The notes below the pieces were generated by a model, which saw nothing but the letters and a program-made list of their open reading frames with translations, did no database searches and was not told the DNA's origin. DNA of 64,000 nucleotides from Hydrangea macrophylla. Its lineage: Eukaryota > Streptophyta > Magnoliopsida > Cornales > Hydrangeaceae. Shown in pieces: positions 45,849-57,995 of the stretch (position 1 is the first letter of the stretch; the number at the start of each line of letters is the position of its first letter). The stretch spans positions 95,995,887 through 96,059,886 of the forward strand of contig CM066989.1 in NCBI GenBank assembly GCA_033977485.1, written 5' to 3'. Made by a program: the position numbers and the translations under genes.

Positions 45849-46357
45849 AAGGCTGTCACTGGTGGTTCAAGTGTTGGACCGGTCCCTAAGATTGCAAAAT
45901 CTAAGGGAAAAGGTAAGGCCAAAGGGAAGGTGGGTGGCCAAGGCAAAGGAAAGTGTTTCCAATGCGGCGACAATGGCCATTGGAAGAAGAATTGTCCAGA
46001 ATTCTTAGCTACAAGAGTTCAAGGTATGATTGAATCACAAGTGATTGAAGTAAGTATTATAACGAATACTTCAAACACTTGGTGCATTGATTCTGGTACG
46101 GCGAACCATATCTGTAATTCATTACAGGGGTTCAGAACAACCAGGAGGTGCAATGATGGAGAAATCGTACTTACTCTAGGTTCTACCGCAATCGTTTTTA
46201 CAGTTGCTATAGGAGTCATAGCTTTAGAATTTCTAGACAACAAAGTTTTGATTTTATCAGATGTACTTTACTTTACGTCCCTTCAATAAGACGTAATTTA
46301 ATTTCATTTTCTAATTTATCGAATAATGGTTATTCCTTTCATTTTGAAAATGAAGTT
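45849..46357 (+). pseudogene. Copia F zinc knuckle and protease
   Basis: A Lys/Gly-rich basic stretch leads to a CCHC knuckle CFQCGDNGHWKKNC (about 45957-45998). The aspartic protease motif NTWCIDSGTANHICN follows near 46075-46120. A 5-base duplication (TTTAC) near 46267-46275 shifts the frame at DVLY. The other two copies do not have it. The sequence continues in the new frame into the pre-integrase region. Confidence 0.9.
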
Positions 46358-47260
46358 GTGATTAAAAGAAATAGTTCTTTTATATGTTCTGGTGTTAAAT
46401 TAAATGGTTTGTATGTGATTACTCCCAATATTTCTAAAGACTCTTGCATGGAACTTAATAATTCAATGATAACTGTACCATCTAAAAGAAAGGGACCTTC
46501 CACTAATCCAACAAGGCTTTGGCATGTGAGGCTTGGCCATATCAATCTAAATAGGATTGGCAGACTAGTCAAAGAAGGGGTCTTAGGCGATTTGGTTCTC
46601 GAACCAATGGAAGTCTGCGAGTCGAATTTAGAGGGTAAGATGACCAAAAGGCCCTTTCCTGCAAAGGGCAATAGAACCAATGCATTGTTGGAATTAGTTC
46701 ATACTGATGTGTGTGGACCAATAAATATTAGAGCAAGGGGTGGTTATGAGCATTTCATAACATTTATTGATGACCACTCTAGGTATGGATATGTGTACCT
46801 AATGCAGCACAAGTCTGAAGCCTTTGAAAAGTTAAAAGAGTTTAGGGCTGAAGTGGAGAAGAAATTGGGCACACATATCAAGGCCATTCGATCTGATCGA
46901 GGCGGCGAGTACCTATCAAATGAGTTTATTGATCACCTCGTACAGAATGGGATTCTGTCATAGTTGACTGCACTTGGTACGCCTCAGTAGAACGGTGTAG
47001 CAGAGAGAAGGAATCGGAATCTTTTAGACATGACTAGGTCGATGATGAGTTATTCTGAGCTGCCATTATTCCTTTGGGGTTATGCTTTGGAAACCGCTGC
47101 ATACATACTAAATTTAGTACCAAGTAAATTTGTTCCTAGGACACCACGAGAGATGTGGATTGGGCGCAAGCCTTCTTTGCAACATCTTCGGATAAAGGGG
47201 TGTCCGTCACATGTGCTGAAAGGAAAGATGAGCAAGTTGGATTCTAGATCAGAAGTATGA
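46358..47260 (+). pseudogene. pol: Copia F integrase
   Basis: The pre-integrase zinc region LWHVRLGHINLNRIGRL is followed by the catalytic core. Visible are HTDVCGP (Asp), YFITF-like IDDHSRYGYVYL, RSDRGGEY (Asp) and NGVAERRNR (Glu). Then come [19 protein letters not shown] and P-R-TPREMW. Stops at 46961 (TAG), a second nearby at about 46987 (TAG), and 47258 (TGA) break it. The TAG at 46961 is shared with copy 3 and the TGA at 47258 with both other copies. Confidence 0.92.
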
Positions 47261-48016
47261 TACTTCGTAGGGTATCCAAAGGGTACTTATGGATGGTATT
47301 TTTATAATCCAAGAGAACAGAAAGTGTTTGTTAGTACAAATGTTGTTTTCTTAGAAGATGATTATATCATGAACCATAAACCTAAGGGAAGGATAGATCT
47401 TAGAGAGATAGAAGGAGAGCCCTCAGTTCAACCCGCAGTTAATAACGATGTAAATCAAGAAAACACCACTTCTTCACCCATTTCCGTACCAGTACTTCAT
47501 CGTAGTGGGAGGATTATCAGTATGCCTGATAGATGCATGTTCTTAGGAGAAGTTTTTGAAGCTGTCTCCATAGAATCTGAATCAGATCCTGCCACATACG
47601 AAGAGGCAATGGCTGATGTTGATTCAGTTCATTGGGTTAAAGCTATGAAGGCTGAATTGGAATCTATGGATTCTAATCAGTTCTGGGATCTTGTAGAACT
47701 TCCAGCCAATATTAAACCCATTGGTTGTAAGTGGGTCTACAAGAGAGAAAGAGGATCTGATGGAAGGTTGAGACCTTTAAGGCTAGGCTTGTAGAGAAAG
47801 GTTATACTCAGAGGGAGGGCATTGACTATGAGAATACCTTCTCGCCGATAGCCATGCTCAAGTCCATCAGAATACTCTTATCCATTGCTGCATGCCTAGA
47901 TTATGAGATTTGGCAGATGGACGTCAAGACTGCATTCTTGAATTGCAATCTTGAGGAGGACATCTATGTACAATAACCAGAAGGGTTCATAGCTGGTCGG
48001 AAAGGTAACTTGGTAT
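47261..48016 (+). pseudogene. pol: Copia F integrase C-terminus and RT N-terminal part
   Basis: Contains YFVGYPKGTYGWYFY, an acidic linker (FLEDDYIM, NQENTTSSP) and the RT start: YEEAMADVDSVHWVKAM, NQFWDLVELP and [16 protein letters not shown] one-base deletion follows near 47768, then VEKGYTQRE and [16 protein letters not shown] at 47974 interrupts the motif before PEGF, and the same stop is present in copy 2 at 58647. It is cut at 48016 by the inverted solo LTR. Confidence 0.9.
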
Positions 48017-51000
48017 TGTGGACACGCGGGATTCCACCACTTGTTTGTTTGTTTGAGATTGTTTTGAAAAGGAAAAGAGAAGGTCTGTTGAAAACAAATA
48101 CAGAGTCGCCACTTGGTCTTTAAGGAACCAAGAAACCTAATTTGACTCACCCAAATGGATAAAGGGCACCGGCCCCTCATAACTAAAGAACTTGGTTCGG
48201 GGTTTTTGTACGAGAGAGGAAGGAGCCTTTGTCGATGTTAAATCACCCTCAACTCACCCCGTCTTTCGACAGGCCTCAATTAGCATCCAAATAATCATCT
48301 TATACTATGTTTGGTTCGACAATTGATACTATGATAGTATACTACATTACATAAGGAACTTGAAATGGAAGATCAAAAGATAAGATATCATTCATAAGAT
48401 CTAAGCCAAATATCACACAATGTAAAGGGAAAGATCACACAAACAAACCTAGGAAAAATCGTCTAATCATATATCAAATAATCAAGACTTCCTAATCTAA
48501 AGGGGGACATGAATTGTTATTGAAACAAATAAGCAAAGAAATCAAAATATGCTTAGCAAGCTAGAATGATGCATGTTAATCTTTGAGAAAAGAAGACCTC
48601 TCAATCCCCGGGACGGATGAGAAAGGATGATTAGATCGAGGGGAAGCATGGACGTGTGATCAAGTTCATTCCTTATAATCTTCTTAGATTAGGAGTCACA
48701 AAAGCCCCAAATCTTTGCATGGATGCAATGTATGTATCTAGAATGTGCTAAGGTTGTAGTGTGCTTTGTGTTCATGGATTCCTAGAATGACTTAGAAGTC
48801 TAAAATATGAATGAATGAATGAAGGAAATCATCATGGGATATGTACAAATGTAGTATGAACTACTTCCTAAGACATGAGCTAATTTGGAGTGCATATAAG
48901 CATTAAATCAAAGGGGGAAAGTAAAAGTTTGCTTGCTGTGAATAGTGGACAGAACAGTAACATGATCTTGTGAAAATGGAAAATAGGGGTTAGGAATGTT
49001 TTTCAGTGCATGATTTTTTATGGAGATCTTCCTTATTGTGTGTAGAACACAACCCAAAAAGCCAATCTTTAATAACTATTACAGATTGAGAGAAATCATA
49101 TGGACAATAGAGGTTACGCAGAAACAGAGTTCGTACTGTTGACTGAAATGTTAGAAATTCTTAAAAAATGAAAACAAATGATCTAGAGGCCCATTATATA
49201 CAGAAAGTTCCCTAAGACATTTAAGTTCAAGGGAAAAATAAGTTAGGACCACTCGTTTTGGAAACATTTTCTGTAAAAACAAGTTGAGAGTCAACCTAGC
49301 TGCTATGACAGCAGAGGCAGAATTTTTGGAAGGAATGTTTGGACAAAAATGGATCCCTTTCAAGTATTTCCAAGTCAAACCAAAAATCATGGGTATTCGG
49401 TATTCTCTAATGAGTTGGGAAGACTTTCCAAGTAGTCTTGCATCCATACATTGAGTATTGAGTCCTAGAGAAATATTTGAACTCGGATCACTCACTGTTT
49501 TGACTCACTGTTTTGAAGATTTTGGGAAAAACTTGAGTTTTCTTTCTTGAGATCAAAATGAGAGGGTTTGAGAGGGGTTTTGAAATAGAGGTTTTGAAAG
49601 TATATTTTCAACATCAAATAGAGATTATGACCCCTTGGAATATCAACATCAAACTCATCATCAATAACCCCCAATATTATTGGAGAAATTCATTTTTCAT
49701 TTTGAACATAACCCCAAGAATACTTTGGAAGTATTGAGGTTTTAATCATCATCTATCAAACATGTTTTTGAGGTTAAGAGCTACTATCTATAAGGATTCA
49801 CTCACCTCAACCTTCATGTCATCACTTAGATGATGATGAATTAGTAAGTAATCAAAGAAAAACCAAGAAGAAATGGGGGAAGAAGAGATGAACACATATA
49901 TAAACAAGCAAGTAAATAGCAATCAATAGATTTTGACATTTGGACATGGAAGTAGCTTCCTATCTCATGAATGCTCAAGAATGAGGGTTGGGGTGGACTT
50001 TAAATGTGAAGTATATAGAAGGATAATGGAAGAAAACAAGATTAAAACTCACTTTCTTATGGAAAATCAATGGGAGAAGCTCCATTTCTCTCTTTTAAAC
50101 CTATCTCTATCTCTCTTCTTCTCTACAACTTTTCAAGCTTTGCACTTGGCCCCCCCAAAATGAAGAGCAATGGGGGGTTTAAATAGGCCAATTTGGGGAG
50201 GTTTTGGGATTTAGAAAGTGTTCCCATTGGTCCCAAACACCTGTGAACACAAAATTGGCTTTCAATTAATCAAATTGAACCCCCAAAAAAATTACAAAAA
50301 TGGACTCTGTGAGGGTTGAGTGCCGCGACGGCACTGGGCCTGTGCCACGACGGTAATGGGCCAGTGCCGTGGCGGCACTGCTCCTCAGATGCCCAGAAAT
50401 TTACGTTTAGGCCCCCAGAGGTTCCGGTATTCGCGAAAAGGCCCTATTTTGTCCGAAATTCACAAAAAAATGCATACGAACTCTAAATTGAGGTTGTGAT
50501 ATACCGTTAGAAAGGTAATGGAGTCTATTTTACATAAAAAAATAGATCAGAGATAGGTCACTTTGAAAAGTTTTGTGGTATTTGTGACAAAAGCCGATTT
50601 GATCGCCTTTTTCGCCTTCGGAAATTCATAATAAACTCGTTTTAAATCCGAAAATTATGTGTGATACACCATTGGAAAGCTATTGACCTCTAGTATCCAT
50701 AAAAAATATTTGAAAATTGTTACGGTGCTCCAGTTCTAAAGTCAAATTTTGGTCAAACTGGTCAAATTTGGGATTCCCGGGAAGTTCTGGAAACCTCTGG
50801 GAGCTCCCAGGACGTGACGTTTTCGCTCGATTTTCTTTTAAAACTCATTTTAGTACTTTCCATGTGCTCTAGAATAATCCCGGTGAATTTGGATGATTTT
50901 GGTCAAACTTGGTCAAACCTTGGTCAAACTGGTCAACGGGGACTTTCCGAGAACTTCTGGGTCTTCCGGGGGTCTCTGGGAGCTGACGATTTTATCCAAT

Positions 51001-51234
51001 TTTACTTAAAAACTCATTTTATCACTTTTCTGACGACGTAGCATGTTTCCAGAACTTTTGGTCCAAATCTGGGAGGAGCTTTTGGGCTTTTAGGGGCATT
51101 TTGGTCATTCTGAGCATTTTGAGAAATAGAACCAACTTCCAGGAGTCCTTTTGAGTCTTTTTCGATCATTGTGAAGCACCAAGCTATGGGTCTCCTAAAT
51201 CTGATAGCCGACAAAATGGGGTGTCTATAGGTAT
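48012..51234 (-). mobile_element. Ogre-like solo LTR (E family, 48017-51229), inverted, TSD GGTAT
   Basis: Flanked by GGTAT at 48012-48016 and 51230-51234. On the minus strand it begins with a TGTAGACACCCC-like end (decayed to TATAGACACC) and ends CGTGTCCACA. It is collinear in inverse orientation with LTR E (37245-40682, 53900-54056). It contains three GTGCCG...CGGCAC inverted repeats at 50319-50380 and a GGCCTATTTAAA box. Removing it restores RT of element F. No genes were found in it. Confidence 0.92.
50319..50380. repeat. GTGCCGNNNCGGCAC triplet array
   Basis: GTGCCGCGACGGCAC (50320-50334), a degenerate middle copy, and GTGCCGTGGCGGCAC (50364-50378), period about 22 bp. It is a GC-rich palindrome cluster in an otherwise AT-rich LTR. 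Confidence 0.85.
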
Positions 51235-52376
51235 TCAAGTTGCAAAAGTCCATTTATGGGCTTAAGCAGGCATCCAAGAGTTAGAACATCCGACATGACC
51301 AAGTCATCAAGTCGTTTGTTTCATACAGAATCTGGATGAACCTTGTGTATACAAGAAGTGTAAAGGGAAAGTGGTGGCTTTTCTTGTGTTTTATGTTGAT
51401 GACATTCTACTCATTGGGAATGATGTAGCGGCATTGTCAACGGTCAAGGTTTGGCTAGCTAGTACATTAGATATGAGGATCTAAGAGAGGCGAGCTATAT
51501 CATTGGGATAAAGCTCTTTCGAGATCGCAAGCGAAAGATAATGGGATTATCTCAAGCTGGTTTTATCGATAAGGTGCTGACTAGGTTCTCAATGAATAAT
51601 TTGAAGAAAGGTTTCTTACCTTTCAGGCATGGTTTAGCGTTCTCTAAGGAACAGTGTCCTAAGACACAGGAGGAGAGAAATCGCATGTCTGGAATTCCCT
51701 ACGCCTCGGTAGTGGGAAGTCTCATATATGCGATGTTATGCACTAGACCAGATATCTGTTTTGCTATTAGCATGGTTAGCAGGTATCAGTCAAATCCAGG
51801 TCTAGAGCAATGGACATCTGTTAATCACATTCTTAAGTACTTGAGAAGGACTAAAGATTACATGCTTATGTACAGTGATAGTGAGTTAATTCCAGTAGGA
51901 TACACTGACTCGGACTTTATGTCAGATAAAGATTCGAGGAAGTCGACGTCCGTTCATCTCTTTACGTTGGGAAGTCGTGCTGTTATTGGAGGAGCATTAA
52001 GCAGAAATGCATTGCGGACTCAACTACAAAAGCTGAGTATGTGGCTGCCTGTGAAGCCGCAAAGGAAGCTGTTTGGCTCAAGAAGTTCCTTATGGAGCTC
52101 AAGGTGGTACCAGCATCGCTGTCACCTATTATGTTTTATTGTGATAATAGTGGGACCGTGGCTCAGTCCAAGGAGCCAAGGAACCACGGAAAAGGAAAGC
52201 ACGTAGAACGAAAATATCATCTTATCCGAGATATTGTTCAACGTGGAGATGTGAATGTCACCAAGATTGCCATCGTTGACAATCTTGCTGATCCGTTTAC
52301 AAAGGCCTTGCCACAGAAGGTCTTTGATCGTCATCTAGATAGTCTAAGTCTCATCTGTAGTTCTGTATGGTTGTGA
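51235..52376 (+). pseudogene. pol: Copia F RT C-terminal part and RNase H
   Basis: KSIYGLKQAS is followed by a TAG (51282) and a one-base deletion near 51311-51322, both also present in copy 2. The catalytic box YVDD is intact at 51392-51403. RT/RNase H linker motifs follow: MSGIPYASVVGSLIYAM, CTRPDI, ILKYLRRTKDYML, GYTDSDF (RNase H Asp), then a frameshift region 51986-52040. The RNase H end is AACEAAKEAVWLKKF, FYCDNSGTVAQSKEP, HVERKYHLIRD and ADPFTKALP, stop at 52376. Confidence 0.92.
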
Positions 52377-52380
52377 GTGC

Positions 52381-52392
52381 AAGTGGGAGTTT
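52381..52392 (+). other. Polypurine tract of copia F
   Basis: CAAGTGGGAGTT immediately before LTR start TGTTGGAT. It is the plus-strand primer site. Confidence 0.8.
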
Positions 52393-53899
52393 GTTGGATT
52401 TATGCCCTTAAACCATTACATTATGTATGAGACATTAGCATTTTAATATATGGATATCAGTTTTACATTTCATTAAGTTTCTTTCATGAGATAATTGTCA
52501 ATCCTTAAGTATCATAGTAGGTAATTCATGTGTGTATGAGATACATACAAGTGAGATACGAATTACCATCCTTTGATACTTAAAGCTTGTCACGGTGGAT
52601 GATGAGACTGGATATCTCATCAGGTATACACTGTAGCATAATTAACTACCATTGGATGGAGTGATTAATCTCAATCACTAGAGTGTCACTCTTAGTTAAT
52701 ATGCTAGTGCTTATAATGCATTGACGGACCTGAGCTTTCCTATTGACACTTAATGTTGTCAAACAGTCAATAGAAACTCATAACTTGTATAAGGTACGTG
52801 TTCTTAACCTTGTGATGATTATGAACACAGACTGTGGATATGGCTATTTTGACGTACCAATCAGTGAGGTCTATAGAAGATCAAAACCTGGGTATCTTGG
52901 GTATGTCATGTTCATAGGGTTGTGAACATATATTGTCAAGACAGAATCTATACTCTGTTTTAGAGTAAGCATTCCCTTGAGAATGTCACCAAGTCGATTA
53001 CTGAGTACTGCAGTCTTGTTGATAAGAGTTATCAACATGTTTGGTAATCATGAGAGGTGAATGGGACTCAAGGAGTACAAGAAGTAATCATGATTCAAGT
53101 TGACAGTAACAGTTATCCGACTACCAGAATATGATTACGAATGCTGAAGGTAGAGGGACATTAATACAACATACAAGTCTAGTTATCGCTTCAGATATGT
53201 TCTTATGCGTTGAAGTTCAGTTATCGTTTTATAGTGGAGTAAACGTTAACTGACCAGTTAGTTAGTTTGTTGATCAAAGAGTTTGGTCACGGTAATTAAC
53301 TAACTGGTCTGAGCTAACAATAAAGAGCCTAGTTGATCCCACTCTTAGCTCCGCTAGGAAGCTTGGAAGGGCACATGAGGATCATGTCAAGACAGGTTCG
53401 ATCGATCGAAGGAGTCACGATCGATTGAAGTCTAGGCAGGTTCGATCACTCGAGGGTTGTTCAATCGATCGAAGGTTCGATAGATCGAATACACTTTGAT
53501 CGCTCGAAGGTTAGGTCGGTTCTGGGAATCTATTAATAGGGCAGCTACGTACTGAATGTTTTTTAATCGTCGTTTTTATGCGTAGAAGCTACAGAAACTA
53601 TTTAGGTTTCCCTAAACCTTCATTATCCTCCCTATTAGGGTTCCCACCAACCCTACTCCTTCCGGCAGGCATCCGCAGGAGTCATAAGAGTGAAGAAAGA
53701 CTAGTGAAAGTTGCTGCACTATCAAGAAGAAAGAAGTTTTTAGAATTGGGTTCAAAACCTGAGGTATATTTCTTCTCCCTCTTGTTAGTACGCATCTATG
53801 GAATTGACGGGTAGTAGATCTTGGGCTACCAATAAGTTTTTATAACTTAACTTTTCCGCTGCGCGTTTAAACTTTTAATTTAAACCAGTTTTTTTATCA
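52393..53899 (+). mobile_element. Copia element F, 3' LTR
   Basis: Begins TGTTGGATTTATGCCC, ends TTTTTATCA, then the TSD AGAAG. It contains the palindrome cluster 53395-53506 with a TTCGATCGATCGAA copy near 53398 and the splice-donor-like GAG|GTATAT at 53764. Confidence 0.92.
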
Positions 53900-54056
53900 A
53901 GAAGATTATAAGGAATGAACTAGATCACACATTCATGCTCCCCCCAATCTAATCTTACTTTCTTATCCGTCTCGGGGATTGAGAGATCTTGTTTTCTCAA
54001 AGATTAACATGCATTATACTAGCTTGATAAGCATATTCTTTAGTTCTTTGATTATT
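53900..54056 (+). mobile_element. Ogre-like LTR E, second segment (3'-truncated)
   Basis: Continues LTR E after element F and matches the inverse of about 48530-48690. It ends abruptly in CTTTGATTAT, with the last roughly 500 bp of the LTR missing, and joins a truncated copia LTR. Confidence 0.85.
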
Positions 54057-54143
54057 GGTAGATCCTGGGCTACCAATGAGTTTTTATAACTTGACTTTTC
54101 CGCTGCGCGTTTAAACTTTTAATTTAAACCGATTTTTCCATCA
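54057..54143 (+). mobile_element. Copia copy 2, remnant of 5' LTR
   Basis: Only the last 87 bp of an F-type LTR remain (matching 53813-53899), followed by an intact PBS. The upstream 1.4 kb was deleted together with the end of LTR E. Confidence 0.88.
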
Positions 54144-54145
54144 AA

Positions 54146-54158
54146 TGGTATCAGAGCC
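54146..54158 (+). other. Primer-binding site of copia copy 2
   Basis: TGGTATCAGAGCC, same context as at 42182. Confidence 0.9.
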
Positions 54159-55121
54159 ACGCTCGTTTGGATCTATAGATGCGTTTTGGAACACTAGTTT
54201 TGATTTGAATGTAGATTTTAGGACTGTTTTCGAAACTGCATCGTCACAGATCTATTTTTACAGCGTTATTATAGTAGAATACAAATTTGTGAATGCATTG
54301 GATGCATGTTGGATTCAATCGATCGAAGTAGGTTCAATCGATCGAAGATGTACTCAAGCGATCGAACAGGTTTCAATCGATCGAACATTGGATATGTTCG
54401 ATCGATCGAATGGCATTCGATCGGTCAAGACAGATTCTCCGTCAGGTTGTTCTTTTCACAGTTTTAAATGTTTTAAAAATTATATGCTCTAATTTTAAAT
54501 TATTCTGTAATTTTTTTTTTCAAATTATTCTGTGAAATAGAAAGTTCAAGCGATAGAACAGTGTCCAATCGATCGAAGGTTCGAACGATCGAAGGGTCTT
54601 CGATCGATCGAACTGTGACAGTGAAGTTAGATGTTGTTTTAAGTTCTAATTCAGTATATAAAGAGTTTATGTATTGTGTGAATCAATTAGCGGTTCCAAT
54701 TGTTAAATATACGTGATATGTGTACGACTAACCCTTTTTGCAGCAAGCTTAGTTGCTATCTCCCATGGCACCAAGACTTTTAAATTTTGTACTTAATTGT
54801 TTGAGATTGGTGTGTATTATGTTTTATTACTGGTTTGGTTTAAGGCATATGTAAAGGGCGCTGTGACTTCAATCCTACGAAAAGGAAAGTCACACTGGTT
54901 TCCCTAGCCTTTTATATTATAGTTGTTTTTTTCTATTTCTAGATAAATTGTAAGCTTTGAATGAAGCATAGGACCAATGTATTAGAATTAGAAATTCCAT
55001 GTAGATGGAGCAAGCCGTTGTCCATGAAGATGGAGCTGGAGGCGACCAAACCAAGAAGGAGGTTCTATGGAGATAGAGCCATGGGAGATAGAGGCATATG
55101 AATGCCTTTGTTTCATTTTAG

Positions 55122-55153
<32 letters not shown>

Positions 55154-55845
55154 GCTTGGTTTATGATTGGCGGTTTACATTGTTAGTACTTGTATGCACG
55201 TAAAACAAGTTTTCTAAAATAAAATTCAAAAACCATTTCAATGCATTAGTAAACATTGGATGTTTATGGGTAATGTGTGGAAACAATTTTTTCAAAGAGC
55301 GAAATCCTTATTTACTAAATCTTGTGGGAGAGGATCTTATTAATAACACCCACGATCTTCCATTAACGGTTCATAGTAAGATGTGTGGTGCATTGTGTAT
55401 CACCTCACCAGGGGTGATCATTCCATACGGAGGATGCATTACTCATTGGTTACTAGATGTGAACTTCCTTTGATAGGATCAATCAGACGTGTTAGAGGGT
55501 GACCACCACACGGAGGCGCTACTTGAGACGGTTGTGATTGGATCTTAGTTAATGGTACACACTAGCTAAACTATGGATAAGGGATCCCACACGAGGCATT
55601 TTTTAGAAACTTAGAGATCAAAAAGGTTCGGGAGTCATAACTTGTTTTGCAAGAGTTGCATAGCGGACAAGTCATGATTAATCGAAAGATTTAACATTGA
55701 CCACTGCACAGAGGCTTTATTCTTTCGTTTCGATATTTCAGCGACTTTGTTTTAAAATAAGAGTTTTTTTAAGGATTATTTTATTTCAAACTGTCAAATT
55801 CTGATATCCATATTTATTTTGTTTGTTTGATTTTTAGTAATCATA
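54159..55845 (+). other. Leader of copia copy 2
   Basis: Homologous to 42195-43843. It holds palindrome arrays (54313-54432, 54543-54613), the sequence AGTATATAAAG at about 54652, an acceptor-like GCAG near 54743, the 66-codon ORF at 55273-55473, a run of about 28 T at 55122-55149, and TTTTTAG before the gag ATG. Confidence 0.8.
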
Positions 55846-57240
55846 ATGTCTGGATCTGCATTTAGTCCACTTGCTACCATACTCACTCAAAACAAGTTAT
55901 TTGGAAACAACTACACTGAATGGAAATGTAACCTTAACATCGTGTTAACTACAGAAGATCACATATATGTCCTCACCACCCCAAGCTCTGAAGAATCCTC
56001 GACAAATGCTTCGGCAGCTGCCAGACGTGAGTTTGACAAATGGAAGAAGACGAATGGAATGGCTCGTTGCTACATTCTGGCCTCAATGGCTGGCGTGTTG
56101 AGACACCAATTCCAATCGAATGATTCTGCCAGTGACATTATCACATCCCTGAAAAAGATGTTTGGGGAGCATAAAAGGCCTGCCAGACAGGTAGTCATGC
56201 AGAAGGTAATGAGTGCAAAGATGTCTGAAGGGACTCCAGTTAAGGAACATGTTTTAAAAATGATTGGTTATTTGAACGAGCTAGAGACCCTAGGTGCCAA
56301 CATCGATGCACAAACCCAAGTTGATATGATCCTCAATTCGCTGTCGCCTTCATTCGCTCAATTCAAACTTAATTATAATATAAATCAAATGAATTTCTCA
56401 ATGAGCGAATTAATGGGTTCTTTACACACAGTGGAAGGGGTGATCAAGCCTGGGGTCAACGTTTTGAACGTTGAGAAATGCGCTTCTTCTTCCCGATCTA
56501 CACTAAAAGGAAAGAAAGGGAAAAAGATGGCTGGCACTGGTGGTTCAAGTGTTGGACCGGTCCCTAAGATTGCAAATTATAAGAGAAAAGGTAAGGTCAA
56601 AGGAAAGGTGGGTGGCCAAGGCAAAGGAAAGTGTTTCCAATGCGGCGACAATGGCCATTGGAAGAAGAATTGTCCAGAATTATTAGCTACAAGAGTTCAA
56701 GGTATGATTGAATCACAAGTGATTGAAGTAAGTATTATAAAGAATACTTCAAACACTTGGTGCATTGATTCTGGTGTGACAAACCATATCTGTAATTCAT
56801 TACAGGGGTTCAGAACAACCAGGAGGTGCAGTGATGGAGAAATCGTACTTACTCTAGGTTCTACCGCAACTGTTTCTGCGGTTGCTACAGGAGTCTTAGC
56901 TTTAGAATTTCTAGACAACAAAGTTTTGATTTTATCAGATGTACTTTACGTCCCTTCAATGAGACGTAATTTAATTTCAGTTTCTAATTTATCAAATAAT
57001 GGTTATTCCTTTCATTTTGGAAATGAAGTTGTGATTAAAAGAAATAGTTCTTTTATATGTTCTGGTGTTAAATCAAATGGTTTGTATGTGATTACTCCCA
57101 ATATTTCTAAAGACTCTTTCATTGAACTTAATAATACAGTGAAAACTGTACCATCTAAAAGAAAGGGACCTTCCACTAATCCGACAAGGCTTTGGCATAT
57201 GAGGCTTGGGCATATCAATCTAAATAGGATTGCTGACTAA
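55846..57240 (+). pseudogene. gag: Copia copy 2 Gag, zinc knuckle, protease and pre-integrase
   Basis: The longest open frame of the window, 464 codons. It has an uninterrupted Gag (MSGSAFSPLA...), the basic linker, the CCHC knuckle CFQCGDNGHWKKNC, the protease motif NTWCIDSGVTNHICN, DVLYVPSMRRNL, and the start of the pre-integrase LWHMRLGHINLNRI. A one-base loss near 57230 (with a nearby substitution) ends it at 57240. It shows the layout that is broken in the other two copies and that Gag and Pol share one frame. Confidence 0.93.
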
Positions 57241-57995
57241 TCAAAGAAGGGGTCTTAGGCGATTTGGTTCTCGAACCAATGGAAGTCTGCGAGTCTTGTT
57301 TAGAGGGTAAGATGACCAAAAGGCCCTTTCCTACAAAGGGCAATAGAACCAATGCATTATTGGAATTAGTTCATACTGATTTGTGTGCACCAATAAATAT
57401 TAGAGCAAGGGGTGGTTATGAGTATTTCATAGCATTTACTGATGACCACTCTAGGTATGGATATGTGTACCTAATACAGCACAAGTCTGAAGCCTTTGAA
57501 AAGTTCAAAGAGTTTAGGGCTGAAGTAGAGAAGTAATTGGGCACACATATCAAGGCCATTCGATCTGATCGAGGTGGTGAGTACCTCTCTACTGAGTTTA
57601 TTGATCATCTCATACAGAATGGGATTCTGTCACAGTTGACTGCACCTGGTATGCCTCAGCAGAACGGTGTAGCGGAGAGAAGGAATCGGACTCTTTTAGA
57701 CATGACTAGGTCGATGATGAGTTTTTCTGAGTTGCCATTATTCCTTTAGGGTTATGCTTTGGAAACAGCTGCATACATACTAAATCTAGTACCAAGCAAA
57801 TTTGTTCCTAGAACACCACGAGAGATGTGGATTGGGCGCAAGTCTTCTTTGCAACATCTCCAGATATGGGGGTGTCCGGCACATGTGCTGAAAGGAAAGA
57901 TGAGCAAGTTGGATTCTAGATCGAAAGTATGATACTTCGTAGGGTATCCAAAGGGTACTTATGGATGGTATTTTTATGATCCAAGAGAACAAAAA
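57241..57995 (+). pseudogene. pol: Copia copy 2 integrase
   Basis: Continues with VLEPMEVCESCLEGKM, HTDLCAP (Asp), DDHSRYGYVYL, a TAA at about 57534, RSDRGGEY (Asp), NGVAERRNR (Glu), a TAG near 57748, and TPREMWIG. The TGA at 57930-57932 is shared with the other two copies. Unlike copies 1 and 3 it keeps CAG at 57633. Confidence 0.92.

Larger units (their letters stand above)
40683..53904 (+). mobile_element. Ty1/copia element F, complete ends, TSD AGAAG
   Basis: The element spans 40688-53899 and is flanked by AGAAG at 40683-40687 and 53900-53904. Both flanks belong to the same interrupted LTR E. It has 1.49-1.51 kb LTRs, an iMet PBS, a 1.66-kb leader, gag-protease-integrase-RT-RNase H in copia order, and a polypurine tract. 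It carries two later insertions, solo LTRs at 44525-45843 and 48017-51229. Without them it is about 8.7 kb. Stops and frameshifts make it non-autonomous now. Confidence 0.93.

Noticed and set aside
37245..51229. Large inverted repeat suggesting a fold-back element
   Set aside because: The two arms are independent insertions of one LTR family. The second has its own GGTAT duplication inside copia F.
55122..55149. Run of about 28 T as a retroposon poly-A tail on the minus strand
   Set aside because: The other two copies have shorter T tracts at the same leader position, so it is a slippage-expanded homopolymer and its length may be a sequencing error.
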